From Candidatus Pantoea deserta (GTDB lineage: Bacteria; Pseudomonadota; Gammaproteobacteria; Enterobacterales; Enterobacteriaceae), in NCBI RefSeq assembly GCF_003813865.1, contig NZ_RMVG01000001.1:62001-126000 (forward strand): a stretch of DNA of 64,000 bases. Direction: 5' to 3'. Numbering within the stretch: position 1 is the first letter of the stretch; each line of letters opens with the position of its first letter. Of the stretch, positions 27,241 to 37,524 are shown piece after piece. The notes below the pieces were generated by a model. It worked only from the letters and a program-made list of their open reading frames with translations. It was not told where the DNA came from and searched no databases. The position numbers and the translations under genes are program-made.

Positions 27241-29133
27241 TTACATCACCAGACGGCGAATGTCAGACAGCATATTACCGATGATGGTAATGAAACGCGC
27301 ACCATCAGCGCCGTCGATCACGCGGTGGTCGAAGGAAAGAGAGATCGGCATCATCAGACGCGGCACAAACTCTTTACCGTTCCAGACCGGCTCCATCGCT
27401 GATTTAGAGACGCCGAGGATAGCCACTTCTGGCGCATTGACGATCGGCGCAAAGTGCGTTGTGCCGAGGCCGCCAAGGCTGGAAATGGTAAAGCAGCCGC
27501 CCTGCATATCGCTGGCCGTCAGTTTACCGTCACGGGCTTTCTTCGAGGTCGCCATCAGCTCGCGAGACAGCTCGGTGATGCCTTTTTTGTTCACGTCTTT
27601 AAAGACCGGAACCACCAGACCGTTTGGCGTATCCACCGCCACACCGATGTTGATGTATTTCTTCAGCGTCAGGCGCTGCGCATCTTCCGACAGCGAGCTG
27701 TTGAAGCGCGGCATCTGCTCCAGCGCGGCAGCAACGGCTTTCATGATGAACACCACCGGGGTGTACTTCACGTCCAGCTTGCGCTTCTCGGCTTCGGCAT
27801 TCTGCTGTTTACGGAACGCTTCCAGATCGGTGATGTCGGTTTTGTCGAAGTGAGTAACGTGCGGGATCACCACCCAGTTACGGCTCAGGTTCGCGCCAGA
27901 GATTTTCTGAATGCGGCCCAGCTCCACTTCTTCAACTTCACCGAACTTGCTGAAGTCCACTTTCGGCCACGGCAGCAGACCAGGCAGGCTTCCGCCGCTG
28001 GCTGCGGCAGCCGGAGCGGCTTCGGCGCGTTTCACCGCGTCTTTCACATAGCTCTGGACGTCTTCTTTCAGGATGCGGCCTTTACGACCGGTGCCTTTCA
28101 CCTTCGCCAGATTAACGCCGAACTCGCGCGCCAGACGACGGATAACCGGCGTGGCGTGCACGTAGGCATCGTTCTCGGCGAAGTCGCTCTTCGCTTCCGC
28201 TTTCGGCGCTGCCGGTGCAGCAGGAGCTTCCGCTTTCGCCGGAGCCTGCGCCGGCGCCGCGTCCTGCTTCGGCGCTTCGGCTTTCGCCGCGCCTTCTACT
28301 TCGAACACCATAATCAGCGAGCCGGTGCTCACTTTATCGCCGGTCGCCACTTTCAGCTCTTTGACGGTACCTGCGAACGGCGCAGGCACTTCCATCGACG
28401 CTTTATCGCCTTCAACCACGATTAATGACTGCTCAGCCTCAACTTTATCGCCGACTTTCACCAGCACTTCGGTGACTTCGACTTCATCACCGCCGATGTC
28501 CGGCACGTTAACCTCTTTCGCGCCAGCGGCGGCCGCCGGCGCAGAGGTTGCGGCCTCTTTCACTTCTGGCTTCGCGGCGGCGGCAGGGGCTGCGCCTTCC
28601 GCTTCAAAGACCATGATCAGCGAGCCGGTGCTGACTTTCGCGCCGGTCTCGATTTTGATCTCTTTCACGGTGCCCGCGAACGGCGCAGGGACTTCCATCG
28701 AAGCCTTGTCGCCTTCCACCACGATCAGTGACTGCTCGGCTTCGATTTTGTCGCCAACCTTCACCAGGATCTCGGTAACTTCAACTTCGTCACCGCCGAT
28801 GTCCGGCACGTTAACGTCTTTGGCTGCGGTCGCAGCGGCTGCCGGCGCCGGAGCGGCTTCGGCTTTCTTCTCTTCCGCCGCTGGCGCAGCTTCTGCCGCG
28901 CCTTCTGCGTCAAAAATCATGATCAGCGAGCCGGTTTCAACTTTGTCGCCGGTCGAGATTTTTATCTCTTTCACCACGCCCGCCTGCGGCGAGGGGACTT
29001 CCATAGAGGCTTTGTCGCCTTCAACCGTGATCAGCGACTGCTCGGCTTCCACCTTGTCGCCGACCTTCACCAGGATCTCGGTGACTTCAACTTCATCAGA
29101 CCCGATGTCTGGTACGTTAATTTCAGTAGCCAT
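27241..29133 (-). CDS. aceF: Dihydrolipoyl acetyltransferase (E2) of pyruvate dehydrogenase
   Basis: The structural core of the pyruvate dehydrogenase complex, 630 residues as in E. coli. Three tandem lipoyl domains each show the lipoylated Lys in [10 protein letters not shown] (about residues 41, 145 and 246), joined by Ala/Pro-rich linkers. A peripheral subunit-binding domain follows ([15 protein letters not shown], about 332). The catalytic domain ends with [13 protein letters not shown], which holds the active His and Asp. It lies 14 bp after aceE in the same operon. Confidence 0.98.
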   Translation of the reverse strand: MATEINVPDIGSDEVEVTEILVKVGDKVEAEQSLITVEGDKASMEVPSPQAGVVKEIKISTGDKVETGSLIMIFDAEGAAEAAPAAEEKKAEAAPAPAAAATAAKDVNVPDIGGDEVEVTEILVKVGDKIEAEQSLIVVEGDKASMEVPAPFAGTVKEIKIETGAKVSTGSLIMVFEAEGAAPAAAAKPEVKEAATSAPAAAAGAKEVNVPDIGGDEVEVTEVLVKVGDKVEAEQSLIVVEGDKASMEVPAPFAGTVKELKVATGDKVSTGSLIMVFEVEGAAKAEAPKQDAAPAQAPAKAEAPAAPAAPKAEAKSDFAENDAYVHATPVIRRLAREFGVNLAKVKGTGRKGRILKEDVQSYVKDAVKRAEAAPAAAASGGSLPGLLPWPKVDFSKFGEVEEVELGRIQKISGANLSRNWVVIPHVTHFDKTDITDLEAFRKQQNAEAEKRKLDVKYTPVVFIMKAVAAALEQMPRFNSSLSEDAQRLTLKKYINIGVAVDTPNGLVVPVFKDVNKKGITELSRELMATSKKARDGKLTASDMQGGCFTISSLGGLGTTHFAPIVNAPEVAILGVSKSAMEPVWNGKEFVPRLMMPISLSFDHRVIDGADGARFITIIGNMLSDIRRLVM

Positions 29134-29147
29134 TACTCTTTTACCTC

Positions 29148-31814
29148 TTATGCCAGACGCGGGTTAACTTTATCGGCATCGATGTCGAACTTAGCAATTG
29201 CGTCCGCTACGACTTTCTTGTCGATTTCGCCACGTTTAGCCAGTTCGCCCAGCGCCGCAACCACTACGTAAGACGCATCGACCTCGAAGTGGTGACGCAG
29301 GTTCTCACGGCTGTCGGAACGGCCGAAGCCGTCCGTGCCCAGCACGCGGTAATCGCTGGCCGGAACATAGCTGCGAACCTGTTCAGCGAACAGCTTCATA
29401 TAGTCGGTTGATGCCACCGCTGGCGCGTCGTTCATCACCTGAGCGATGTACGGAACGCGCGCTTCTTCCGTCGGATGCAGCATATTCCAGCGCTCGCAGT
29501 CCTGGCCGTCGCGCGCCAGTTCGGTGAACGAGGTGACGCTGTAGACGTCGGAGCCGATACCGTACTCTTTCGCCAGGATCTGCGCCGCTTCGCGTACGTG
29601 ACGCAGGATAGAGCCTGAACCCAGCAGCTGTACTTTACCTTTGCTGCCTGCCACGGTTTCCAGCTTGTAGATACCTTTACGGATACCCTCTTCGGCGCCT
29701 TCCGGCATCGCTGGCATGTGGTAGTTTTCGTTCAGCGTGGTGATGTAGTAGTAAATGTTCTCCTGCGCTTCGCCGTACATACGTACCAGACCGTCATGCA
29801 TGATGACCGCAACTTCGTAGGCGTATGCCGGATCGTAAGAGATACAGTTCGGGATCGTCAGCGACTGAATATGGCTGTGGCCATCTTCGTGTTGCAGACC
29901 TTCGCCGTTCAGCGTAGTACGACCAGAGGTGCCGCCCACCAGGAAGCCGCGCGCCTGCTGATCGCCCGCCAGCCACATCAGGTCGCCGATACGCTGGAAG
30001 CCGAACATTGAGTAGTAGATGTAGAACGGGATCATCGGCAGATTGTTGGTGCTGTAAGAGGTCGCCGCCGCCAGCCAGGATGAACCTGCGCCCAGCTCGT
30101 TGATCCCTTCCTGCAAAATCTGACCTTTTTCGTCTTCTTTATAGTAAGCAACCTGCTCACGGTCCTGCGGGGTATACTGCTGACCGTTCGGGCTGTAGAT
30201 ACCAATCTGACGGAACAGACCTTCCATACCAAAGGTACGGGCCTCGTCCGCGAGGATCGGCACCAGACGATCTTTGATCGACTTGTTCTTCAGCATCACG
30301 TTCAGGGCGCGCACGAAAGCGATAGTGGTTGAGATCTCTTTGCTCTGCTCTTCCAGCAGCGCCTTGAACTCTTCCAGCTTCGGCATTTCCAGTTTTTCAG
30401 TGAACTGCGCCTGACGGGTCGGCAGGTAGCCGCCCAGCTTCTCACGCTGGCCGTGCAGATAGTTGTACTCTTCTGAACCTTTCTCGAAGGTGACGTAAGG
30501 CAGCTCTTCGATCTTGTCGTCAGCTACCGGCACGTTGAAGCGATCGCGGATGTAGCGAACGCCATCCATGTTCATCTTCTTGACCTGGTGCGCGATGTTT
30601 TTGCCTTCCGCGGTGTCGCCCATACCATAGCCTTTAATGGTATGCGCCAGAATCAGCGTCGGCTGACCTTTGGTCTCCTGCGCTTTTTTCAGTGCCGCGT
30701 AGATTTTCTTCGGATCGTGGCCGCCACGGTTCAGTGCGAAAATCTCTTCGTCAGACCAGTCTTTCACCAGCTCTGCCGTCTCCGGATATTTACCGAAGAA
30801 GTGTTCGCGCACGTAAGCGCCGTCACGGGATTTAAAGGTCTGATAGTCGCCGTCTACGGTTTCGTTCATCAGCTGAATCAGCTTGCCGCTGGTGTCTTTC
30901 TTCAGCAGCTCATCCCAGCGTCCGCCCCAGATCACTTTAATTACGTTCCAGCCAGCGCCTGCGAAGATGCCTTCCAGTTCGTTAATGATCTTACCGTTGC
31001 CGGTTACCGGACCGTCCAGACGTTGCAGGTTACAGTTGATGATGAACACCAGGTTATCCAGCTTCTCGCGGGTCGCGATGGTGATCGCGCCTTTGGATTC
31101 CGGCTCATCCATCTCACCGTCGCCGAGGAAGGCGTAAACAGTCTGGTTAGAGGTGTCTTTCAGGCCGCGGTGTTCCAGATATTTCAGGAACTTCGCCTGA
31201 TAGATGGCGTTCAACGGACCCAGACCCATTGACACGGTCGGGAACTGCCAGAAGTCCGGCATCAGTTTCGGGTGCGGGTAAGAAGAGAGACCGTTGCCGT
31301 GTACTTCCTGACGGAAGTTATTCATCTGCTCTTCGGTCAGACGACCTTCAAGGAACGCACGCGAGTAGATGCCTGGAGAAATATGACCCTGGAAGTAAAC
31401 CAGATCGCCGCCGTCTTTATCGCTGCGCGCGCGGAAGAAGTGGTTAAAGCAGACTTCATAAATGGTTGCAGAAGACTGGAATGAAGAGAGGTGGCCGCCC
31501 AGCTCCAGATCTTTTTTCGACGCACGCAGTACCGATACGATGGCGTTCCAGCGAATTGCGGAACGGATACGACGCTCCAGAGACGTGTTGCCCGGATATT
31601 CCGGCTCGTCTTCAACGGCAATAGAGTTGATGTAGTTGCTGACGGCGTTACCGCCTGCCGCTACTTTTACGCCGCCTTTGCGGGCTGCGCTCAGCACCTG
31701 ATCGATCAGATACTGCGCACGCTCAACACCTTCTTCACGGATGACCGATTCGATCGCCTGTAGCCAGTCACGAGTTTCGATCGGATCCACGTCATTCTGT
31801 AAACGTTCTGACAT
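29148..31814 (-). CDS. aceE: Pyruvate dehydrogenase E1 component
   Basis: The thiamine-diphosphate-dependent homodimeric E1, 888 residues. The ThDP motif is [12 protein letters not shown] to FIINCNLQ (about residues 230-261). Active-site segments [29 protein letters not shown] and [11 protein letters not shown] are conserved. It decarboxylates pyruvate and passes the acetyl group to the lipoyl arms of AceF. A strong hairpin at 31859-31902 separates it from pdhR. Confidence 0.98.
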   Translation of the reverse strand: MSERLQNDVDPIETRDWLQAIESVIREEGVERAQYLIDQVLSAARKGGVKVAAGGNAVSNYINSIAVEDEPEYPGNTSLERRIRSAIRWNAIVSVLRASKKDLELGGHLSSFQSSATIYEVCFNHFFRARSDKDGGDLVYFQGHISPGIYSRAFLEGRLTEEQMNNFRQEVHGNGLSSYPHPKLMPDFWQFPTVSMGLGPLNAIYQAKFLKYLEHRGLKDTSNQTVYAFLGDGEMDEPESKGAITIATREKLDNLVFIINCNLQRLDGPVTGNGKIINELEGIFAGAGWNVIKVIWGGRWDELLKKDTSGKLIQLMNETVDGDYQTFKSRDGAYVREHFFGKYPETAELVKDWSDEEIFALNRGGHDPKKIYAALKKAQETKGQPTLILAHTIKGYGMGDTAEGKNIAHQVKKMNMDGVRYIRDRFNVPVADDKIEELPYVTFEKGSEEYNYLHGQREKLGGYLPTRQAQFTEKLEMPKLEEFKALLEEQSKEISTTIAFVRALNVMLKNKSIKDRLVPILADEARTFGMEGLFRQIGIYSPNGQQYTPQDREQVAYYKEDEKGQILQEGINELGAGSSWLAAATSYSTNNLPMIPFYIYYSMFGFQRIGDLMWLAGDQQARGFLVGGTSGRTTLNGEGLQHEDGHSHIQSLTIPNCISYDPAYAYEVAVIMHDGLVRMYGEAQENIYYYITTLNENYHMPAMPEGAEEGIRKGIYKLETVAGSKGKVQLLGSGSILRHVREAAQILAKEYGIGSDVYSVTSFTELARDGQDCERWNMLHPTEEARVPYIAQVMNDAPAVASTDYMKLFAEQVRSYVPASDYRVLGTDGFGRSDSRENLRHHFEVDASYVVVAALGELAKRGEIDKKVVADAIAKFDIDADKVNPRLA

Positions 31815-31858
31815 GGGGGGTATTCCTTATCTGTGTCTAATACGTTGAATTGTCTGGA

Positions 31859-31902
31859 GCCTGTCTCCCTGTGCTCTGTTGCCAAAGCACAAGGAGACAG
31901 GC
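31859..31902 (-). promoter_or_regulatory. Strong intercistronic hairpin between pdhR and aceE
   Basis: Arms 31859-31875 and 31886-31902 pair at 16 of 17 positions around a 10-nt loop. There is no T-run after it, so it is not a standard terminator. It may stabilise or partly attenuate the pdhR-aceEF transcript. Confidence 0.7.
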
Positions 31903-31936
31903 CCGTCGTTAATGTCCGCGCGTTCTTTGTCGCGCG

Positions 31937-32701
31937 TTATTCCTTACGTTGCTGTAAACGACGCAGGGAGCGTTCACGACGAGTCTGCTCCCGACTTCTG
32001 TCCAGCAAGATTTCCTCAATGAACGCCAGGTGACGGTGCGACGCCTCGCGCGCCTGTTCCGGCTCACGCGCCACAATCGCCTCGAAAATACTGGCGCGGT
32101 GACCGCTCACTTTCGCCAGCATTTCCCGGCGGGAGTAGAGCAATTCAAAATTCTGTCGAACGTTTTGTTCCAGCACCGGTCCCATCGAACGCAGCAAATG
32201 CAGCAGCACCACATTATGCGCGGCTTCCGTGACGGCGATTTGATACTGCATAACGGCATCCGCCTCCGCGTCGAGATCGCCGCTGTCCTGCGCCTGCTGT
32301 ATCTGTACATGACAGTGGCGGATGCGTTCGATGTCCTCTTCCGTGCCGCGCAGCGCCGCATAATAGGCGGCAATGCCTTCCAGCGCGTGACGGGTTTCCA
32401 GCAGGTCGAACTGGGATTCCGGATGTCTGGTGAGCATATTGACGAGCGGGTCGCTCAGGCTTTGCCAGAGATGCTGCTGGACGAAAGTGCCGCCGCCCTG
32501 ACGGCGCAGCAGCAAGCCTTTCGCTTCAAGACGCTGTATCGCTTCGCGAAGAGATGGACGTGAGACATCAAACTGTTTGGCGAGTTCGCGCTCAGGCAGC
32601 AGCTTCTCGCCAGGACGTAGCGTCCCTTCCATGATCAGAGATTCCAGCTGCTGCTCAATAGCATCAGAGAGCTTGGGTTGGCGAATCTTGCTGTAAGCCA
32701 T
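31937..32701 (-). CDS. pdhR: Pyruvate-responsive repressor PdhR (GntR/FadR family)
   Basis: A 254-residue repressor of the pdh operon, released by pyruvate. The N-terminal winged helix has [31 protein letters not shown] (read here as [19 protein letters not shown], about residues 35-53). The C-terminal all-helical FCD ligand domain runs from about residue 90 to 235. It is the first gene of pdhR-aceE-aceF and has its own operator overlapping the promoter at 32734-32776, so it is autoregulated. Confidence 0.97.
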   Translation of the reverse strand: MAYSKIRQPKLSDAIEQQLESLIMEGTLRPGEKLLPERELAKQFDVSRPSLREAIQRLEAKGLLLRRQGGGTFVQQHLWQSLSDPLVNMLTRHPESQFDLLETRHALEGIAAYYAALRGTEEDIERIRHCHVQIQQAQDSGDLDAEADAVMQYQIAVTEAAHNVVLLHLLRSMGPVLEQNVRQNFELLYSRREMLAKVSGHRASIFEAIVAREPEQAREASHRHLAFIEEILLDRSREQTRRERSLRRLQQRKE

Positions 32702-32733
32702 CTTCCCTTCTTATCACGCCGCTGTCCGAAGTA

Positions 32734-32776
32734 AATTGGTAATACCAATTCTAAAAAGTTGGCCGTAAAGTAACAA
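32734..32776 (-). promoter_or_regulatory. pdhR promoter with PdhR operator
   Basis: On the minus strand TTGTTA (32771-32776), 17 bp, TAGAAT (32748-32753), then AATTGGT-att-ACCAATT (32734-32750), which matches the PdhR box. The operator overlaps the -10 and the start point, a typical repression layout. The rest of the 515-bp gap to aroP has no gene; weak GTAAAT-type half sites near 33130-33155 could serve TyrR, but I cannot support them. Confidence 0.85.
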
Positions 32777-33216
32777 AGTATTCACCTTGTGTCTATATGA
32801 CGCCCGTCACAATCCTGGCTACACGCCGGTCATAAGCCAGGTAAGTCCACGCCGGAAAAACAGAAATTCCGCCCCGGTCGAAATGTTAAATCCCGTCGCT
32901 TTTACCAAACCTTACACAGAGTTGAAGCAAATTTTCCTGCCGATCATAAGGCAAAGTTATTCGTCTTTGTGGTCATTTCATGGCAGAAAAGGCGCAGGCG
33001 GCAGTGTGACGGTAACGAGGGTTTTTCAGTCAACTCTCAGCACGTAAAGAGAAAGCAGGTGCAAAGCGCATCGCATATCACTATTCTTGTCGCCAGGGTA
33101 GCATTCGCCTGCATACAGAGCGCCTGATACCGTAAATAAATCAATACGTTAATGTAACCACTTCCTGACAGCCATTCAGTGCTGCAACAGAAGAATTAAA
33201 ACAACATGAGGTTTGT

Positions 33217-34575
33217 ATGGAACAACAGCACGGCGATACGCTGAAGCGCGGACTTAAGAACCGCCATATTCAGCTGATCGCGCTGGGCGGCGCGGTGGGT
33301 ACCGGCCTGTTTCTGGGCAGCGCATCGGTCATTAAAGCCGCCGGTCCAGGCGTTATTCTGGGATACGCCATCGCGGGTTTTATTGCCTTTCTGATCATGC
33401 GTCAGCTTGGCGAAATGGTGGTGGAAGAGCCGGTTGCCGGCAGCTTTAGCCACTTTGCCTACAAATACTGGAGCAACTTCGCTGGCTTCGCATCAGGCTG
33501 GAACTACTGGGTGCTCTACGTGCTGGTGGCCATGGCGGAACTGACCGCGGTGGGCAAATACATTCAGTTCTGGTGGCCCGATATTCCCACCTGGGTTACG
33601 GCGGCGGTGTTTTTCGTATTGATTAATGCTATCAACCTCACCAACGTCAAAGTCTATGGCGAGATGGAGTTTTGGTTCTCCATCATTAAAGTCGTGGCGG
33701 TTATCGGCATGATCCTGTTTGGCGGCTGGCTGCTGTTCAGCGGTACAGGCGGCCCGCAGGCGACCGTCAGCAACCTCTGGGCGCAGGGCGGCTTTCTGCC
33801 GAACGGCTTCAGCGGCCTGGTCATGATGATGGCGATTATTATGTTCTCTTTCGGCGGGCTGGAGCTGGTGGGTATTACCGCCGCCGAAGCTGACAATCCG
33901 GAACAGAGCATTCCCAAAGCGACCAATCAGGTCATCTACCGTATCCTGATTTTCTATATCGGTTCGCTGGCCGTGCTGCTGTCGCTGATGCCCTGGACGC
34001 GCGTAACGGCGGAAACCAGCCCGTTCGTGCTGATTTTCCATGAGCTGGGCGACGCGCTGGTCGCGAACGCGCTGAACGTGGTGATCCTGACGGCCGCCCT
34101 CTCCGTCTATAACAGCTGTGTTTACTGCAACAGCCGTATGCTGTTCGGTCTGGCGCAGCAAGGCAATGCGCCGAAAGCGCTGCTGAAAGTAGACCGTCGC
34201 GGCGTCCCGGTAACGACTATCCTGGTTTCTGCGGTGGCAACCGCGTTCTGCGTCCTGATCAACTATCTGATGCCGGGCGAAGCTTTTGGCCTGCTGATGT
34301 CGCTGGTGGTCTCGGCTCTGGTTATCAACTGGGCGATGATCAGCCTGGCGCACCTCAAGTTCCGCCGCAAAAAAGATCAGCAGGGCGTCACCACGCGCTT
34401 TAAAGCCCTGCTCTATCCGTTCGGCAACTGGCTGTGTCTGGCCTTCCTGGCCGCCATTCTGGTCATCATGCTGATGACGCCGGGGATGGCGATTTCAGTC
34501 TGGCTGATCCCGGTCTGGCTGGTTATCCTGGCTATCGGCTATGCCGTTGCGCGCAGAAATGCGGTAAAAAATTAA
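33217..34575 (+). CDS. aroP: Aromatic amino acid permease AroP
   Basis: A 452-residue APC-superfamily proton symporter for Phe, Tyr and Trp. Twelve hydrophobic segments are visible. The N-terminal LKRGLKNRHIQLIALGGAVG (residues 9-28) and GTGLFLGSASVIKAAGPG signature, and the FSFGGLELVGITAAEADNPE block (about 210-230), place it in the AroP/PheP group. Close similarity to E. coli AroP and the same pdhR-divergent position support the name. Confidence 0.95.
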   Translation: MEQQHGDTLKRGLKNRHIQLIALGGAVGTGLFLGSASVIKAAGPGVILGYAIAGFIAFLIMRQLGEMVVEEPVAGSFSHFAYKYWSNFAGFASGWNYWVLYVLVAMAELTAVGKYIQFWWPDIPTWVTAAVFFVLINAINLTNVKVYGEMEFWFSIIKVVAVIGMILFGGWLLFSGTGGPQATVSNLWAQGGFLPNGFSGLVMMMAIIMFSFGGLELVGITAAEADNPEQSIPKATNQVIYRILIFYIGSLAVLLSLMPWTRVTAETSPFVLIFHELGDALVANALNVVILTAALSVYNSCVYCNSRMLFGLAQQGNAPKALLKVDRRGVPVTTILVSAVATAFCVLINYLMPGEAFGLLMSLVVSALVINWAMISLAHLKFRRKKDQQGVTTRFKALLYPFGNWLCLAFLAAILVIMLMTPGMAISVWLIPVWLVILAIGYAVARRNAVKN

Positions 34576-34583
34576 TCCCTTCT

Positions 34584-34607
34584 GGTGCGCGTAGCGATAC
34601 GCGCACC
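34584..34607. terminator. Hairpin after aroP
   Basis: GGTGCGCGTA-gcga-TACGCGCACC, a perfect 10-bp stem 8 bp after the aroP stop. No T-run follows. Confidence 0.55.
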
Positions 34608-34609
34608 GC

Positions 34610-34679
34610 CTGCTCTCTGCTTCCTGCTCTCTGCTTCCTGCTCTCTGCTTCCTGCTCCCTGCTTCCTGCTCCCTGCCTC
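34610..34679 (+). repeat. 14-bp tandem repeat, five copies
   Basis: The unit CTGCTCTCTGCTTC repeats three times exactly, then twice with one or two changes (CTGCTCCCTGCTTC, CTGCTCCCTGCCTC). It is a pyrimidine-rich tract on the plus strand, 66 bp before the double-glycine peptide gene. Confidence 0.95.
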
Positions 34680-34744
34680 TATTTACCCACACCGACTGTA
34701 ATGTTAATCTTGGCTTTCATTTAAAAAACAAAAGGAAATTTGTT

Positions 34745-34999
34745 ATGCGTGAACTGACCTTAAATGAAATATCAGCTGTCAGCGGCGGCGGTATAATTCA
34801 GGACGTAGCAACTGTAATTGGTCAGCAGACAGGCTCACTTATCGGTACCGCGCTGGGCGCCCTGCTCCCCATCCCCTTTCTGTCAGGATTTATCGCTAAA
34901 ACCGTCGGTGGCGTGCTAAGTAATATAGGCGGCTGGCTGGGCGGTAAACTGGGCGGCCTGCTGGAAAATAATAACAGCGCTCAGACCAGCGCCAGCTAA
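34745..34999 (+). CDS. Double-glycine leader peptide, microcin/class II bacteriocin-like
   Basis: An 84-residue ORF that begins MRELTLNEISAVSGGG. This is a textbook double-glycine leader, with the conserved Leu, Glu-Ile and Val-Ser-Gly-Gly positions used by PCAT/CvaB-type ABC exporters. Cleavage after GG would release about 69 residues. They are Gly-rich and hydrophobic, with GxxxG-like spacing (LIGTALGALL, IGGWLGGKLGGLL), typical of membrane-active bacteriocins. AAAGGA lies 7 bp before the ATG. No exporter or immunity gene is adjacent: aroP and a sugar symporter flank it. Export machinery would have to be elsewhere. Confidence 0.8.
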   Translation: MRELTLNEISAVSGGGIIQDVATVIGQQTGSLIGTALGALLPIPFLSGFIAKTVGGVLSNIGGWLGGKLGGLLENNNSAQTSAS

Positions 35000-35155
35000 T
35001 TCCCGCAGTTCTCTTCTGGCGCGCATGCAGATGCGTGCCAGTTCACATTTTTATCCGCTCGCGGATTTTATCCATCTCTGCAACCATTTGTTGCTGCACC
35101 GCTTCTCCTCTCTGCGCCAATAATCACTGGCGTCACGATTCGCAGGAGAAGCAAT

Positions 35156-36568
35156 ATGAAGCCAGCGGCACTTACCTTTAAAGAGAAACTCGGCTATGGC
35201 ATGGGCGATGCCGGCTGCAATATGATTGGCGGAGCCATCATGTTGTTTCTCAACTACTTCTATACCGATGTTTTTGGTCTGACCCCTGCGCTGGTCGGCA
35301 CGCTGTTGCTGTCGGTGCGCGTGCTGGATGCGGTAACGGATCCCATTATGGGGGCAATAGCCGACCGTACGCAGAGCCGATGGGGGCGCTTTCGTCCCTG
35401 GCTGCTGTGGGTGTCGGTGCCCTATGTGCTGTTCAGCGTGCTGATGTTCACCACGCCGGACTGGAGCTACGACAATAAAGTCATCTGGGCCTTTGTCACC
35501 TATTTCCTGATGTCGCTGACCTATACCGCCATCAATATTCCCTATTGCTCGCTCGGCGGCGTGATTACCAGCGATCCCGGCGAGCGCGTCTCCTGCCAGT
35601 CCTACCGTTTTGTCATGGTCGGCATCGCCACCCTGATCCTTTCGCTGTCGCTGCTGCCGATGGCCGAGTGGTTCGGCGGCAGCGATAAAGCGCGCGGCTA
35701 TCAGCTGGCGATGAGCGTGCTGGCGCTGATTGGACTGGGGATGTTTCTGTTCTGCTTCGCCACGGTGCGCGAGCGGATTCGTCCGGCGGTGCCTACCCAT
35801 GACGATCTGAAAAACGATCTGCGCGACGTGTGGAAAAATGACCAGTGGGTACGCATTTTGCTGCTGACCTTCTGCAACGTCTGTCCCGGCTTTATCCGCA
35901 TGGCCGCCACCATGTATTACGTCACCTGGGTCATGGGCCAGACGGCGCACTTTGCCACGCTGTTTATCAGCCTCGGCGTGACAGGCATGATGTTTGGCAG
36001 CACGCTGGCAAAGCTGCTTACCGATCGCTGGTGCAAGCTAAAGGTTTTCTTCTGGACCAATATCGTGCTGGCGCTGTTTTCCTGCGGCTTTTACTGGATC
36101 GATCCCCACGCCATCGGCACCGTGGTGGTCGCTTATTTCCTGTTAAACGTGCTGCACCAGATCCCCTCGCCGCTGCACTGGTCACTGATGGCCGACGTGG
36201 ATGACTACGGTGAATGGAAAACCGGCAAGCGCATCACCGGCATCAGCTTTTCCGGCAACCTGTTCTTTCTCAAAGTCGGGCTGGCGGTTGCCGGAGCGAT
36301 GGTCGGCTTTTTACTCTCGATTTACGGCTACGACGCTGGCGCGAAACAGCAGTCTGCGCAGGCGGTAAACGGCATTATGCTGCTCTTCACCGTTATTCCC
36401 GGCGTCGGCTACCTGATTACTGCCGGCGTGGTACGTCTGCTGAAGGTAGATCGCGCCCTTATGCGCACCATTCAGGACGATCTCGCCTTGCGCCGTGCCA
36501 ACTTCCGCGACCTGCATGAAGCGCGCCAGCCCGACGGCGCGGTAATCCAACCCGGAGAAGCAAAATGA
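35156..36568 (+). CDS. GPH-family glycoside:cation symporter
   Basis: A 470-residue inner-membrane carrier of the glycoside-pentoside-hexuronide family. The family mark KLGYGMGDAGCNM lies near the N-terminus, DPIMGAIADRTQSRWGRFRPW at about residues 62-82 (read in part here: GAIADRTQSRWGRFRPW), and the second-half MADVDDYGEWKTGKR motif at about 345. About 12 hydrophobic segments are present. The stop overlaps the GH43 start by 4 bp (ATGA), so it probably imports the oligosaccharide that the GH43 enzyme cuts, such as an arabino- or xylo-oligomer. Confidence 0.92.
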   Translation: MKPAALTFKEKLGYGMGDAGCNMIGGAIMLFLNYFYTDVFGLTPALVGTLLLSVRVLDAVTDPIMGAIADRTQSRWGRFRPWLLWVSVPYVLFSVLMFTTPDWSYDNKVIWAFVTYFLMSLTYTAINIPYCSLGGVITSDPGERVSCQSYRFVMVGIATLILSLSLLPMAEWFGGSDKARGYQLAMSVLALIGLGMFLFCFATVRERIRPAVPTHDDLKNDLRDVWKNDQWVRILLLTFCNVCPGFIRMAATMYYVTWVMGQTAHFATLFISLGVTGMMFGSTLAKLLTDRWCKLKVFFWTNIVLALFSCGFYWIDPHAIGTVVVAYFLLNVLHQIPSPLHWSLMADVDDYGEWKTGKRITGISFSGNLFFLKVGLAVAGAMVGFLLSIYGYDAGAKQQSAQAVNGIMLLFTVIPGVGYLITAGVVRLLKVDRALMRTIQDDLALRRANFRDLHEARQPDGAVIQPGEAK

Positions 36569-37524
36569 CGACACACTGGCCAAACCCTTTTATTGAGCAG
36601 CGCGCGGACCCTTTTATTCTGCGTTATGAGCAGCACTATTACTTTATCGCCTCCGTGCCTGCCTATGACCGGCTGGAGCTGCGTCGCGCCAGCTCGCTAC
36701 TGGATTTGCGCCGTGCCGAGCCGGTGGTGGTATGGCGCAAGCCGGAAAGCGGTCCCTTTAGCGAGCTGATCTGGGCGCCGGAGCTGCACCGCATTGATAA
36801 TCAGTGGGTAATCTATTTCGCCGCAGCGCCGACGCGCGACATTAAAGATGGTCTGTTCCAGCATCGTATGTACGCGCTGGTCTGTGACGACGCCGATCCG
36901 CTAACGGGAAGCTGGCAGGCGCCGCGCCGCGTCTTCAGTCAGTTTGACAGTTTCGCGCTCGACGCCACCCACTTTGTGCATCAGGGCAAAAACTGGTATC
37001 TGTGGGCGCAAAAAGATCCCGCGATTCCGGGCAACTCCAACCTCTATCTGGCGGAACTGCTCAACCCCTGGACGCTAAAAGGAACGCCAGTGATGTTGAG
37101 TCGGCCAGAATATGAGTGGGAGTGCGCAGGTTTCAGCGTGAACGAGGGGCCGGCAGTGATTAAACACGGCGCCCGGCTGTTCGTCACCTATTCCGCCAGC
37201 GCGACAGATGAAAATTATTGTATGGGGCTGCTCTCCATCGACGACGAACAGGATCCGCTTAATCCGGCTAACTGGCACAAATCGGCGCGGCCGGTGTTTA
37301 CGTCAAACTGGGATAATCATCAGTACGGACCGGGGCACAACTGTTTTACTCAGGATGAACGCGGCAACGATGTACTGGTCTATCATGCGCGCAACTATAC
37401 GGAAATCGAAGGCGATCCGCTGTGGGATCCGAATCGCCATACGCGGCTAAAAAACTTTCGCTGGCGTGATGACGGCACGCCCGATTTTGGCGTGCCGCCT
37501 GCGGATTACACCAGCGTGCCGTAG
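36565..37524 (+). CDS. Glycoside hydrolase family 43 protein
   Basis: A 319-residue five-bladed beta-propeller enzyme with no signal peptide, so it acts in the cytoplasm. The catalytic base Asp is in EQRADPFIL (residue 16), the pKa-modulating Asp is probably in SFALDATHF (about 133), and the catalytic acid Glu is in SVNEGPAVI (about 192). The tail YGPGHNCF, with its metal-site His, is typical of arabinanase/arabinofuranosidase members. It is coupled to the GPH symporter. Its 3' end overlaps the convergent ampE by 19 bp. Confidence 0.9.
   Translation: MTTHWPNPFIEQRADPFILRYEQHYYFIASVPAYDRLELRRASSLLDLRRAEPVVVWRKPESGPFSELIWAPELHRIDNQWVIYFAAAPTRDIKDGLFQHRMYALVCDDADPLTGSWQAPRRVFSQFDSFALDATHFVHQGKNWYLWAQKDPAIPGNSNLYLAELLNPWTLKGTPVMLSRPEYEWECAGFSVNEGPAVIKHGARLFVTYSASATDENYCMGLLSIDDEQDPLNPANWHKSARPVFTSNWDNHQYGPGHNCFTQDERGNDVLVYHARNYTEIEGDPLWDPNRHTRLKNFRWRDDGTPDFGVPPADYTSVP

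Noticed and set aside
33120..33175. Possible TyrR boxes before aroP
   Set aside because: E. coli aroP is TyrR-controlled, but only weak half sites (CGTAAAT, GTTAATGTAA) are visible, without TGTAAA-n6-TTTACA symmetry.
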